From positions 1-63,510 of the forward strand of contig NKIQ01000019.1 in the NCBI GenBank assembly GCA_002256005.1: 63,510 bases of DNA, in the 5' to 3' direction. Shown piece after piece: positions 57,241 through 63,510 of the stretch. A program made the translations under genes and the position numbers. Below the pieces are notes generated by a model. The model ran no database searches and was not told the DNA's origin. It saw only the letters and a list, made by a program, of their open reading frames with translations. The DNA is from Alphaproteobacteria bacterium PA4 (lineage in GTDB: Bacteria; Pseudomonadota; Alphaproteobacteria; Sphingomonadales; Sphingomonadaceae). The stretch's first letter is position 1; every line of letters begins with the position of its first letter.

Positions 57241-58413
57241 ATGAATGAATTGCCGCTGGCCGGCCTCAAGGTCGTCGAGTTCACCCATATGGTCATGGGG
57301 CCGGCGGTCGGCGCCATCCTTGTCGAACTGGGCGCCACCGTCATCAAGGTGGAGGCCATCGGCGGCGATGCGACGCGGCGGCTGCTCGGCTCCGGCGCCG
57401 GCTATTTCCCCATGTACAACCGCGGCAAACAGAGCATCTGCCTCGACCTGAAAAGCGAATCGGGGCTGGCCGTGGCGCGCGACCTGGCCGCCAGCGCCGA
57501 CATCATGGTCGAAAACTTCCGCCCCGGCGCGATGGACCGGCTGGGGCTGGGCTATGCAGCGCTGAAACCGCGCAACCCGCGGCTGATCTATTGTTCGGAA
57601 AAGGGCTTTCTGTCCGGGCCTTATGAGGAGCGCACGGCATTGGATGAGGTCGCGCAGATGATGGGCGGGCTGGCCTATATGACCGGGCCGCCGGGCCGCC
57701 CCTTGCGCGCCGGCGCCTCGGTCATCGATGTCACCGGCGGCATGTTCGGCGTCATCGGCGTGCTGGCGGCGCTGGAGGCGCGGCATCGCACCGGTGTCGG
57801 CGCCCATGTGCAGAGCGCGCTGTTCGAAACCACCGCCTATCTCGTCGGCCAGCACATGGCGCAAAAGGCGGTGACCGGAAAAGCCGCAGCGCCGATGCCG
57901 GCGCGCGTGTCGGCCTGGGCGATCTATGACGTGTTTGAAACCGCCGATGACGACCAGGTCTTTGTCGGTGTCGTCACTGATGCGCTGTGGCAGAAATTCT
58001 GCGCGCTGTTCGGGCTGGACGACCTGTGGGCCGACGAAAGCCTGCGCGCCAACAACGCCCGGGTGCAGGCGCGTGAGACGCTGATGCCACGCGTCCGCGC
58101 CGAACTGAAACGCTTCAGCAAGGCCGATCTCATCGCCCGCCTCGATGGCTCCGGGCTGCCCTTTGCCCCCATCGGCCGGCCCGAAGACCTGTTCGACGAT
58201 CCGCATCTGCGCGCCGGCCAGGGCCTCGCCCCGGTCACGCTGGAAGATGGCACGCAGACCTTTCTGCCGGTGCTGCCCATCGCCATCGACGGTGCCCGCC
58301 TTGGCGGCGGCGCGCTGCCGACGCCCGGCGCGGATACCGACGCGGTGCTGGCCGGGCTGGGTAAGGATGCAGCGGCGATCGCGGCGCTGCGGGCGGCGGG
58401 GGCGGTGGCGTAA
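57241..58413 (+). CDS. CaiB/BaiF family CoA transferase
   Basis: The 390-residue class III CoA transferase has GLKVVEFTHMVMGPAVG at the N-terminus, VENFRPGAMDRLGLG, the catalytic Asp135 in RTALDEVAQMMGG and GAHVQSALFETTAYL. It moves CoA between an acyl-CoA donor and a carboxylic acid; the acid is unknown. ATG 57241 has AGAGGAA upstream, and the open frame from 56335 is antisense to the lyase gene. Followed by a minimal family C hairpin. Confidence 0.93.
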   Translation: MNELPLAGLKVVEFTHMVMGPAVGAILVELGATVIKVEAIGGDATRRLLGSGAGYFPMYNRGKQSICLDLKSESGLAVARDLAASADIMVENFRPGAMDRLGLGYAALKPRNPRLIYCSEKGFLSGPYEERTALDEVAQMMGGLAYMTGPPGRPLRAGASVIDVTGGMFGVIGVLAALEARHRTGVGAHVQSALFETTAYLVGQHMAQKAVTGKAAAPMPARVSAWAIYDVFETADDDQVFVGVVTDALWQKFCALFGLDDLWADESLRANNARVQARETLMPRVRAELKRFSKADLIARLDGSGLPFAPIGRPEDLFDDPHLRAGQGLAPVTLEDGTQTFLPVLPIAIDGARLGGGALPTPGADTDAVLAGLGKDAAAIAALRAAGAVA

Positions 58414-58423
58414 AGAAGAAAGG

Positions 58424-58465
58424 GGCCTCAGGCGGCTGGGGCCGTAGGCCCCCGCCGCCTGAGGC
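58424..58465. repeat. Family C minimal copy, likely bidirectional terminator
   Basis: GCCTCAGGCGGC and GCCGCCTGAGGC form a perfect 12-bp stem, with the residual CTGGGGCC core in the loop. It retains the outer arm and one core but no unique centre. It lies between the convergent CoA transferase and M28 peptidase genes. Confidence 0.75.
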
Positions 58466-58474
58466 GCTTCCTCC

Positions 58475-59830
58475 CTACTTCGTCCTGAGCGGCCGATCGT
58501 CGCTCGCTGCCAGCCACACCGCTGCCGTCCACGCAGCGACATTCTGGTCGATCTGGGCGCGGTCGACCTTGTCGAGCGTGTCGTCGGGTGTGTGGTGCAG
58601 ATCGAAATAGCGGCTGCCGTCCTGTTCGAGTTCGAGGATGCCGCTGCCGAGCGCGCCCAGCGGCGCGACATCGGCGCCGCCGCCGGCTGTATTGTCACGG
58701 GTCGGCGCGATGCCCAGGGGCGCGAGCACACGCTGCATTTCAGCGATCAGCGGCAGGCCGGTGTCGGCAACTTTCGAGGACAGGCGATAGACCCGGTCGG
58801 CGCCGAAATCGCTTTCGGCGGCGAGGACGATCCTGTCGGTCTTGTGCGCTTCGGCATAGGCGCGGCCGCCATAGATGCCTTCTTCCTCGGCGCCCCAGAA
58901 GACGACTCGAATGGTGCGGCGGGGTTTCAGGCCGCTGGCCTTGATGGCCTTGGCGGCACTCAAGGTGATCGCCATGCCGGCGCCATCGTCGATGACGCCC
59001 TGGCCGATGTCCCAGCTGTCGAGATGCCCGCCGATGACGATGATCTCGTCGCCGCTGCCGGGGATGTCACCGGAAACATTGGCGGACTGGCCGTTGGGGT
59101 TGCTGCGCGGGGTGGAGATCAGCTTCACGGTCACCGGCCCCGCCGCCAGCCGCCGGGCGAGCAGTTCGGCATCGGGCAGGGCGAGCGCGACGGCCGGCGT
59201 CGGCGCCTGGCCGGTGGGGAAGCTCGTCGAGCCGGTGTGCGGGTTGCGGTGATAATCGGTGCCGAGCGAGCGGATCATGGTGGCGACGGCGCCTTTTTGC
59301 GCCGCCAGCGCCGGGCCGGCGCGACGCACGACGCCGTTGGTGCCATAGCTGCTGCCATCCTGGGCGCGCATCATGCGATGGTCGATGAAGGCGATCTTGC
59401 CGGCAAGGCTGCCGGGCGCCGCCTCCTGCAGGGCGGCATAATCGGCGAAATAGACGACTTCGGCAGTGATGCCTTCGGGCGGGGTGGCGCCGCTGGTGCC
59501 CAATGCGGCGATGGCGAGCTTCTGCCCGGTGCCGATGATCTCGGCGCTTTCGGCGCCGCGTTCCCAGACCGGCATGGTGAACGGCTCTTCGCGGATGTTG
59601 ACGAGCCCGGCGGCCTTCATCGCCGCCTTCGCCCATTCGCGGCCACGCGCTTCCGCCGGAGTCGCCGCGAGGCGCTGACCGACGCGGGTGGTGAGATCGG
59701 TGAGCAAGGGCAGCGCATCCGACGCCGCCAGCGCCGCATCGCGCAGCATGGCGGCCTGTTCGACGCGGGACGGCCCGGCGAGTGCCGGCGTGGCGGCGAG
59801 GGCGAGCAGCAGGGCAAGGGTCGGGCGCAT
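58475..59830 (-). CDS. M28-family zinc metallopeptidase, exported
   Basis: The 451-residue protein has a signal peptide (ending TPALAG, residue 19), a PA-domain-like insert (about 120-250) and the M28 catalytic domain. Zinc ligands appear in GGHLDSWDIGQG, DDGAGMA, WGAEEEGIYGG, SDFGAD and LHHTPDDTLD. It is probably a periplasmic aminopeptidase or carboxypeptidase. ATG 59830 gives MRPTLALLLALAATPAL; the frame continues upstream inside ettA but without homology. Confidence 0.94.
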   Translation of the reverse strand: MRPTLALLLALAATPALAGPSRVEQAAMLRDAALAASDALPLLTDLTTRVGQRLAATPAEARGREWAKAAMKAAGLVNIREEPFTMPVWERGAESAEIIGTGQKLAIAALGTSGATPPEGITAEVVYFADYAALQEAAPGSLAGKIAFIDHRMMRAQDGSSYGTNGVVRRAGPALAAQKGAVATMIRSLGTDYHRNPHTGSTSFPTGQAPTPAVALALPDAELLARRLAAGPVTVKLISTPRSNPNGQSANVSGDIPGSGDEIIVIGGHLDSWDIGQGVIDDGAGMAITLSAAKAIKASGLKPRRTIRVVFWGAEEEGIYGGRAYAEAHKTDRIVLAAESDFGADRVYRLSSKVADTGLPLIAEMQRVLAPLGIAPTRDNTAGGGADVAPLGALGSGILELEQDGSRYFDLHHTPDDTLDKVDRAQIDQNVAAWTAAVWLAASDDRPLRTK

Positions 59831-59935
59831 CGGCAGTTCCTTAGTCGGACAAGTCCCGCAACACATAGCCGCCAGCAAATTGCGCGCAAGCATCAGCCCT
59901 GCTAGAGGCTCGCCCGTCCATCCCCACCCGAATGC

Positions 59936-61630
59936 ATGAAAGCCCCGCCCGTGGCCTATCAATACGCCTATGTCATGAAGGGTCTGTCCAAGACCTACCC
60001 CGGCGCCAACAAGCCGGCGTTCAAGGATATCACGCTCAGCTTCCTGCCCGGCGCCAAGATCGCCATCATCGGGCCGAACGGCGCCGGCAAGTCGACGCTG
60101 ATGAAGGTCATCGCCGGCATCGACAAGGAATTCCAGGGCGAAGCCTGGGCAGCGGAAGGCGTCACCGTCGGTTATCTGCCGCAGGAACCGCAGCTCGATC
60201 CGAGCAAGGATGTGCGCGGCAACGTCATGGATGGCGTGCGCCCCGTGGCGGACATGATGGCGCGGTTCAATGCCATCAGCGCCGAAATGGCCGATCCGCA
60301 GGACGATACCGATTTCGACGCGCTGATGGAGGAAATGGGCACGCTCCAGGAAAAGATCGACGCCGTCGATGGCTGGACGCTCGACAACCAGCTCGAGATC
60401 GCCATGGACGCGCTGCGCTGCCCGCCGGCCGACAGCCCGGTCGACAAATTGTCGGGCGGCGAGCGTCGCCGTGTCGCGCTGTGCAAGCTGCTGCTCGAAA
60501 AGCCCGATATCCTGCTGCTCGATGAGCCGACCAACCACCTTGACGCCGAAAGCGTCCAGTGGCTGGAAAATCACCTGAAGGAATACAAGGGGATGGCGAT
60601 CCTCGTCACCCACGATCGCTACTTCCTCGACAATGTCGTGAAGTGGGTGCTGGAGCTGGATCGTGGTCGGGCTATCCCGTTCGAGGGCAATTATTCGGAT
60701 TGGCTGGAAGCCAAGTCGAAGCGCATGGCGCAGGAAGAGCGCGAGGACGAAAGCCGCGAAAAGGCCATCAAGGACGAATTGCAGTGGATCCGGTCGTCCG
60801 CCAAGGCGCGCCAGACCAAGTCCAAGGCGCGTATCAAGGCGTTTGACGAACTCGTTGAAAAGCAGGCCAACCGCCGCCTCGGCAGCGCCCAGATCCTCAT
60901 CCAGATCCCGGAGCGGCTGGGCAACACGGTCATCGAGGCCAACAATCTGTCGAAGTCATACGGCGACAAGTTGCTCTTCGAAAATCTGAGCTTCAGCCTG
61001 CCGCCGGGCGGCATCGTCGGCATCATCGGCCCCAATGGCGCCGGCAAGACCACGTTGTTCCGCATGATCACCGGCCAGGAAGTGCCGGACAGCGGCAGCA
61101 TCCGCATCGGCGAGACGGTGAAGCTGGCCTATGTCGACCAGAGCCGCGACGCGCTTGAATCGAACAAGAATGTCTGGGAGGAAATTTCCCAGGGCAATGA
61201 CAAATTCTATTTCGGCAAGAACGAGGTGCTGACCCGCGCCTATGTCGGTGCGTTCAACTTCAAGGGTGCCGACCAGCAGAAGAAGGTCGGGCAATTGTCG
61301 GGCGGGGAGCGCAACCGCGTTCACATGGCCAAGATGCTGGTCAAGGGCGGCAATGTGCTGCTGCTCGATGAACCGACCAACGATCTCGATGTCGAAACGC
61401 TGCGCGCGCTCGAAGAAGCGCTGGAAAGCTTCGCCGGTTGCGCCGTCGTCATCAGCCACGATCGCTTCTTCCTCGATCGCCTGGCGACGCACATCCTCGC
61501 CTTTGAAGGCAACAGCCATGTCGAATGGTTCGAAGGTAACTTTGCGGCCTATGAAGAAGACAAGCGTCGCCGTTTGGGGGATGCCGCCGATCGGCCGACC
61601 CGTCTCGCCTATAAGAAACTGACGCGTTAA
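59936..61630 (+). CDS. ettA: Energy-dependent translational throttle protein EttA (ABC-F)
   Basis: The 564-residue ABC-F protein gates the ribosomal E site according to ATP level. Two ATPase cassettes are present: GPNGAGKST (near 46) with LSGGERRRVALCKLL, and GPNGAGKTT (near 361) with LSGGERNRVHMAKML, plus DEPTNHLD and DEPTNDLD. The linker between has the arm-like RQTKSKARIKAFDEL. Most EttA proteins begin MAYQYVYVMKGL; here VAYQYAYVMKGL lies five codons after ATG 59936, so a GTG start at 59951 is possible. Its TAA overlaps that of the convergent DUF393 gene. Confidence 0.96.
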   Translation: MKAPPVAYQYAYVMKGLSKTYPGANKPAFKDITLSFLPGAKIAIIGPNGAGKSTLMKVIAGIDKEFQGEAWAAEGVTVGYLPQEPQLDPSKDVRGNVMDGVRPVADMMARFNAISAEMADPQDDTDFDALMEEMGTLQEKIDAVDGWTLDNQLEIAMDALRCPPADSPVDKLSGGERRRVALCKLLLEKPDILLLDEPTNHLDAESVQWLENHLKEYKGMAILVTHDRYFLDNVVKWVLELDRGRAIPFEGNYSDWLEAKSKRMAQEEREDESREKAIKDELQWIRSSAKARQTKSKARIKAFDELVEKQANRRLGSAQILIQIPERLGNTVIEANNLSKSYGDKLLFENLSFSLPPGGIVGIIGPNGAGKTTLFRMITGQEVPDSGSIRIGETVKLAYVDQSRDALESNKNVWEEISQGNDKFYFGKNEVLTRAYVGAFNFKGADQQKKVGQLSGGERNRVHMAKMLVKGGNVLLLDEPTNDLDVETLRALEEALESFAGCAVVISHDRFFLDRLATHILAFEGNSHVEWFEGNFAAYEEDKRRRLGDAADRPTRLAYKKLTR

Positions 61631-61977
61631 CGCGCCAAGCGCTGGAGCAGGGGCCGCACCTTCAGAAAGAGGGTGTAGGCCCGCTCCAGCAACGCGAGCA
61701 CGACCCGGTTTTGGGCCATAAGTCCAAGCGGGCGTAGCGGCGGAATTTCGCGCCACATGGCCGCAAAGGCGGCTGCACCAGACAGCGTCTCACCCTGTTC
61801 GGTGGTCGCGTGGAAGCGCGCAAGCATCAGGCTGCGGTCGATTGGACAGTTGGTGGAGGGTTCCGCGACGTCTGCAAAAGCAATGCGTTGCTGTTTGTCC
61901 AGCCGGCGCATCAGTGCGATTTCCCGAATGCAAAGGGGGCAGGCGCCGTCATACCAGACCGTCAGTCGCGCGGTCAC
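61627..61977 (-). CDS. DCC-family thiol-disulfide oxidoreductase-like protein (DUF393)
   Basis: The 116-residue protein has the N-terminal DCC motif VWYDGACPLCIREIALM (residues 6-22) with a CxxC pair, and a C-terminal helical segment (ALLERAYTLFLKVRPLL). Thioredoxin-like redox activity is predicted. The start is GTG 61977, which overlaps the upstream TGA (GTGA); an upstream ATG at 62061 would lie inside the neighbouring gene. Third gene of the carbonic anhydrase operon. Lower G+C than the genes to its left. Confidence 0.83.
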   Translation of the reverse strand: MTARLTVWYDGACPLCIREIALMRRLDKQQRIAFADVAEPSTNCPIDRSLMLARFHATTEQGETLSGAAAFAAMWREIPPLRPLGLMAQNRVVLALLERAYTLFLKVRPLLQRLAR

Positions 61978-62579
61978 GGTGTGATCCAGTTGCCGGTCCA
62001 ACCGTTGCCGGATTGCTGGAACAAGGCCCGCTGGTTCCCGCAGCTTGTGAGTTTCAGCCACTCAAGTTCGATCGCGTCCACCAAAAGGACGCAAAAGTTT
62101 TCTCGGCCTGCTTCGCTCTCCGGTGCTGTGGGAGAACGGTTTAACAGCGCTTCGGGCAAACCGCTTGTCGCCTCGGGTGTTTCGGTTCCCGGTGGAGGGG
62201 CCGCGAGATAGCAGCGCCTGCTGGACAGGGCAGAGGTCTCCCACGCGTGATCAACAATATCCCCGGACCGCTCAATCCGGCCGACACCGCGCACGATCAA
62301 TTGAACGCGAGCGTCTGGGTCGTAGCCAAGGAGGGCAACGTGTCCGGCGGCGTCAATCTGTAATGCTTTGGAAGAGCGGACATCGGTGTGGAACCGAAAG
62401 GTCGCGCATGGACCTTCCACCGCGCGCAAAACCATGATCCGGGGGGCGGGGGCGTTGCCTGATACCGAGCAGACTGTCGGCGTATGAAGCGGGCTATGGC
62501 GGTTGCGGACCGCACCGGCCCACATGACAAGGATATGGTCGAGGACGCCGTCTAAGTGATCTGTGGAGACTTGTGTCAT
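61974..62579 (-). CDS. Pyridoxamine 5'-phosphate oxidase-related FMN-binding protein
   Basis: The 201-residue protein has the split-barrel flavin fold: APAPRIMVLRAVEGP, FHTDVRSSKALQI, HVALLGYDPDARVQLIVRG and WETSALSSRRCYL. The C-terminus EWLKLTSCGNQRALF resembles Alr4036-type pyridoxamine oxidase-like proteins more than PdxH. A role in flavin-dependent oxidation or flavin binding is inferred. It overlaps both neighbours by four bases (ATGA and GTGA). Confidence 0.85.
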   Translation of the reverse strand: MTQVSTDHLDGVLDHILVMWAGAVRNRHSPLHTPTVCSVSGNAPAPRIMVLRAVEGPCATFRFHTDVRSSKALQIDAAGHVALLGYDPDARVQLIVRGVGRIERSGDIVDHAWETSALSSRRCYLAAPPPGTETPEATSGLPEALLNRSPTAPESEAGRENFCVLLVDAIELEWLKLTSCGNQRALFQQSGNGWTGNWITP

Positions 62580-63199
62580 TGGGGAAGGGTGAACTCACCG
62601 CTGTCCTCATCAAGGACGTAAAGGCTGCCTTCGGCGATCGCGAACCAGGCGCCATGCAGCTTGAGCTCTCCCGATGCCTCCCGCGCCTTAATGAAGGGAA
62701 AAGTCCGCAGATTGCGCAGGCTGACTTTGACAGCCTCCATTTCCAACGCGCGCTGGGGATCAGCCGGTGCCCTCGCCAAAACATCATCGCGGGCGTCGCT
62801 GACAATGCCCATCCAGTCATCGATGAAGATGTTTTGGCCCGATGCCGGGTTTGATTGCTCCAAGGCCGCTTTGATGCCGCCGCACTGGCCATGACCAACC
62901 ACGACAATGTGCTTTACTTCCAAGCCGAGAACACCAAATTCAATGGCGGCCGACGCGCCGTGAAGACCGCCCCCCGTTTCAAATGGCGGTACAAGATTGG
63001 CGACATTGCGCAGCGCAAACACCTGCCCCGGCACGGTGTCAAAGATGGTCGCCGGGTCGACGCGGCTGTCACAGCATGAAATGACCATCACGGGCGGCGA
63101 CTGGCCTTGCTCTAAGGCGTCATATCGCGCCTTTTGCTGCCGATAAGCGTCGGCGCGGAAGCGGTGATAGCCCTCTAACAGAGCTTTAAATTCGGGCAT
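62576..63199 (-). CDS. Beta-class carbonic anhydrase
   Basis: The 207-residue enzyme interconverts CO2 and bicarbonate. Zinc ligands are Cys42 in SCCDSRVDP (with Asp44 and Arg46), His102 and Cys105 in [11 protein letters not shown] 63199 has AGGAGA upstream. It is the first gene of a three-gene operon with the PNPOx-like and DUF393 genes, divergent from lipA over 80 bp. Confidence 0.95.
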   Translation of the reverse strand: MPEFKALLEGYHRFRADAYRQQKARYDALEQGQSPPVMVISCCDSRVDPATIFDTVPGQVFALRNVANLVPPFETGGGLHGASAAIEFGVLGLEVKHIVVVGHGQCGGIKAALEQSNPASGQNIFIDDWMGIVSDARDDVLARAPADPQRALEMEAVKVSLRNLRTFPFIKAREASGELKLHGAWFAIAEGSLYVLDEDSGEFTLPQ

Positions 63200-63279
63200 C
63201 GGTGTCTCCTGAAGCAGAAAATTGCTTAGCAAGCCCGGCATGGTTGGCAAGCCTTGAGCGGGCGGGTAAAGACCAGCGC

Positions 63280-63510
63280 ATGAATGCTCCGACAAATCTG
63301 CAGATGGTCCGCAAGCCGGACTGGATTCGTGTGAAGGCGCCGACATCGGTTGGATATGCCGAAACAAAGGCGCTGATGCGTGCCAAATCTCTTAACACTG
63401 TGTGTGAAGAAGCGGCCTGCCCCAATATTGGCGAATGCTGGACCAAGAAGCACGCCACGGTGATGATCTTGGGAGACGTCTGCACGCGCGCCTGTGCTTT
63501 CTGCAATGTC
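63280..63510 (+). CDS. lipA: Lipoyl synthase, 5' part (continues beyond window)
   Basis: The 77 visible residues start [20 protein letters not shown]. The auxiliary cluster cysteines are Cys42, Cys47 and Cys53 (C-x4-C-x5-C in [14 protein letters not shown]), and the radical SAM motif is Cys68-x3-Cys72-x2-Cys75 (CTRACAFC). It inserts sulfur into octanoyl groups on E2 and H proteins. The base composition (about 56% G+C over 63241-63420) is clearly lower than most genes here. The frame is open to the window end. Confidence 0.95.
   Translation, partial: MNAPTNLQMVRKPDWIRVKAPTSVGYAETKALMRAKSLNTVCEEAACPNIGECWTKKHATVMILGDVCTRACAFCNV

Overview
The window looks like chromosomal DNA of an alphaproteobacterium of the order Sphingomonadales. 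The evidence is very GC-rich coding (about 80% G+C in some stretches), many TonB-dependent receptors, a PEPxxWA-type PEP-CTERM protein with a PrsK/PrsR pair, the recG-sdhE-mfd block, a class A RNase P RNA and an alphaproteobacterial-style peptide release factor 2. The genus cannot be fixed from sequence reading alone.

Layout. 1-9.4 kb: a small envelope-protein operon (DUF3618, holin-like membrane protein), enolase, L-serine dehydratase, a cell-wall amidase, penicillin-binding protein 1A, and prfB with its programmed frameshift. 9.4-16.2 kb: an amidase, a sulfur-amino-acid operon (sseA-metC-DUF4105), queF, and a regulator with two TetR DNA-binding domains. 16.2-22.3 kb: a TonB receptor/serine hydrolase operon divergent from that regulator, queE and queC for queuosine precursor synthesis, and a PEP-CTERM protein behind a near-ideal sigma-54 promoter. 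22.3-30 kb: argD-argF-hslO, an SRAP DNA-repair protein, a PAP2 phosphatase/lipoprotein pair, tRNA-Glu, an amidohydrolase, methylmalonyl-CoA epimerase and rnpB. 30-41.5 kb: a second TonB receptor divergent from a ModE-like regulator with a palindrome between them, recG-sdhE-mfd, a glutathione transferase, and a di-haem peroxidase gene broken by an in-frame amber codon. 41.6-50 kb: a marR-emrA-emrB efflux operon, a mannose-1-phosphate guanylyltransferase, the prsK-prsR two-component system and tRNA-Pro. 50-63.5 kb: an endolysin/holin pair of the type used for gene-transfer-agent release, an unusual M20 peptidase, thrB-rnhA, ispH, an HMG-CoA-lyase-like gene divergent from a CaiB-type CoA transferase, an M28 peptidase, ettA, a compositionally different operon (DUF393, PNPOx-like, carbonic anhydrase) and the start of lipA.

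The most interesting connections are regulatory. PrsR is a sigma-54 activator, and the PEP-CTERM gene 26 kb away has a TGGCACG-N4-TTGCA promoter. The second TonB receptor shares a 24-bp palindrome of ModE-box style with its divergent regulator, suggesting oxyanion (molybdate or tungstate) uptake. The tandem-TetR protein faces a TonB/hydrolase operon across repeated operator-like sequences.

At least four families of hairpin-rich intergenic repeats (called A-D here) occur. Most copies sit between the 3' ends of convergent genes, where they probably serve as terminators. One copy supplies the apparent ribosome-binding site of mfd. No CRISPR array, integrase, transposase or rRNA operon was seen.
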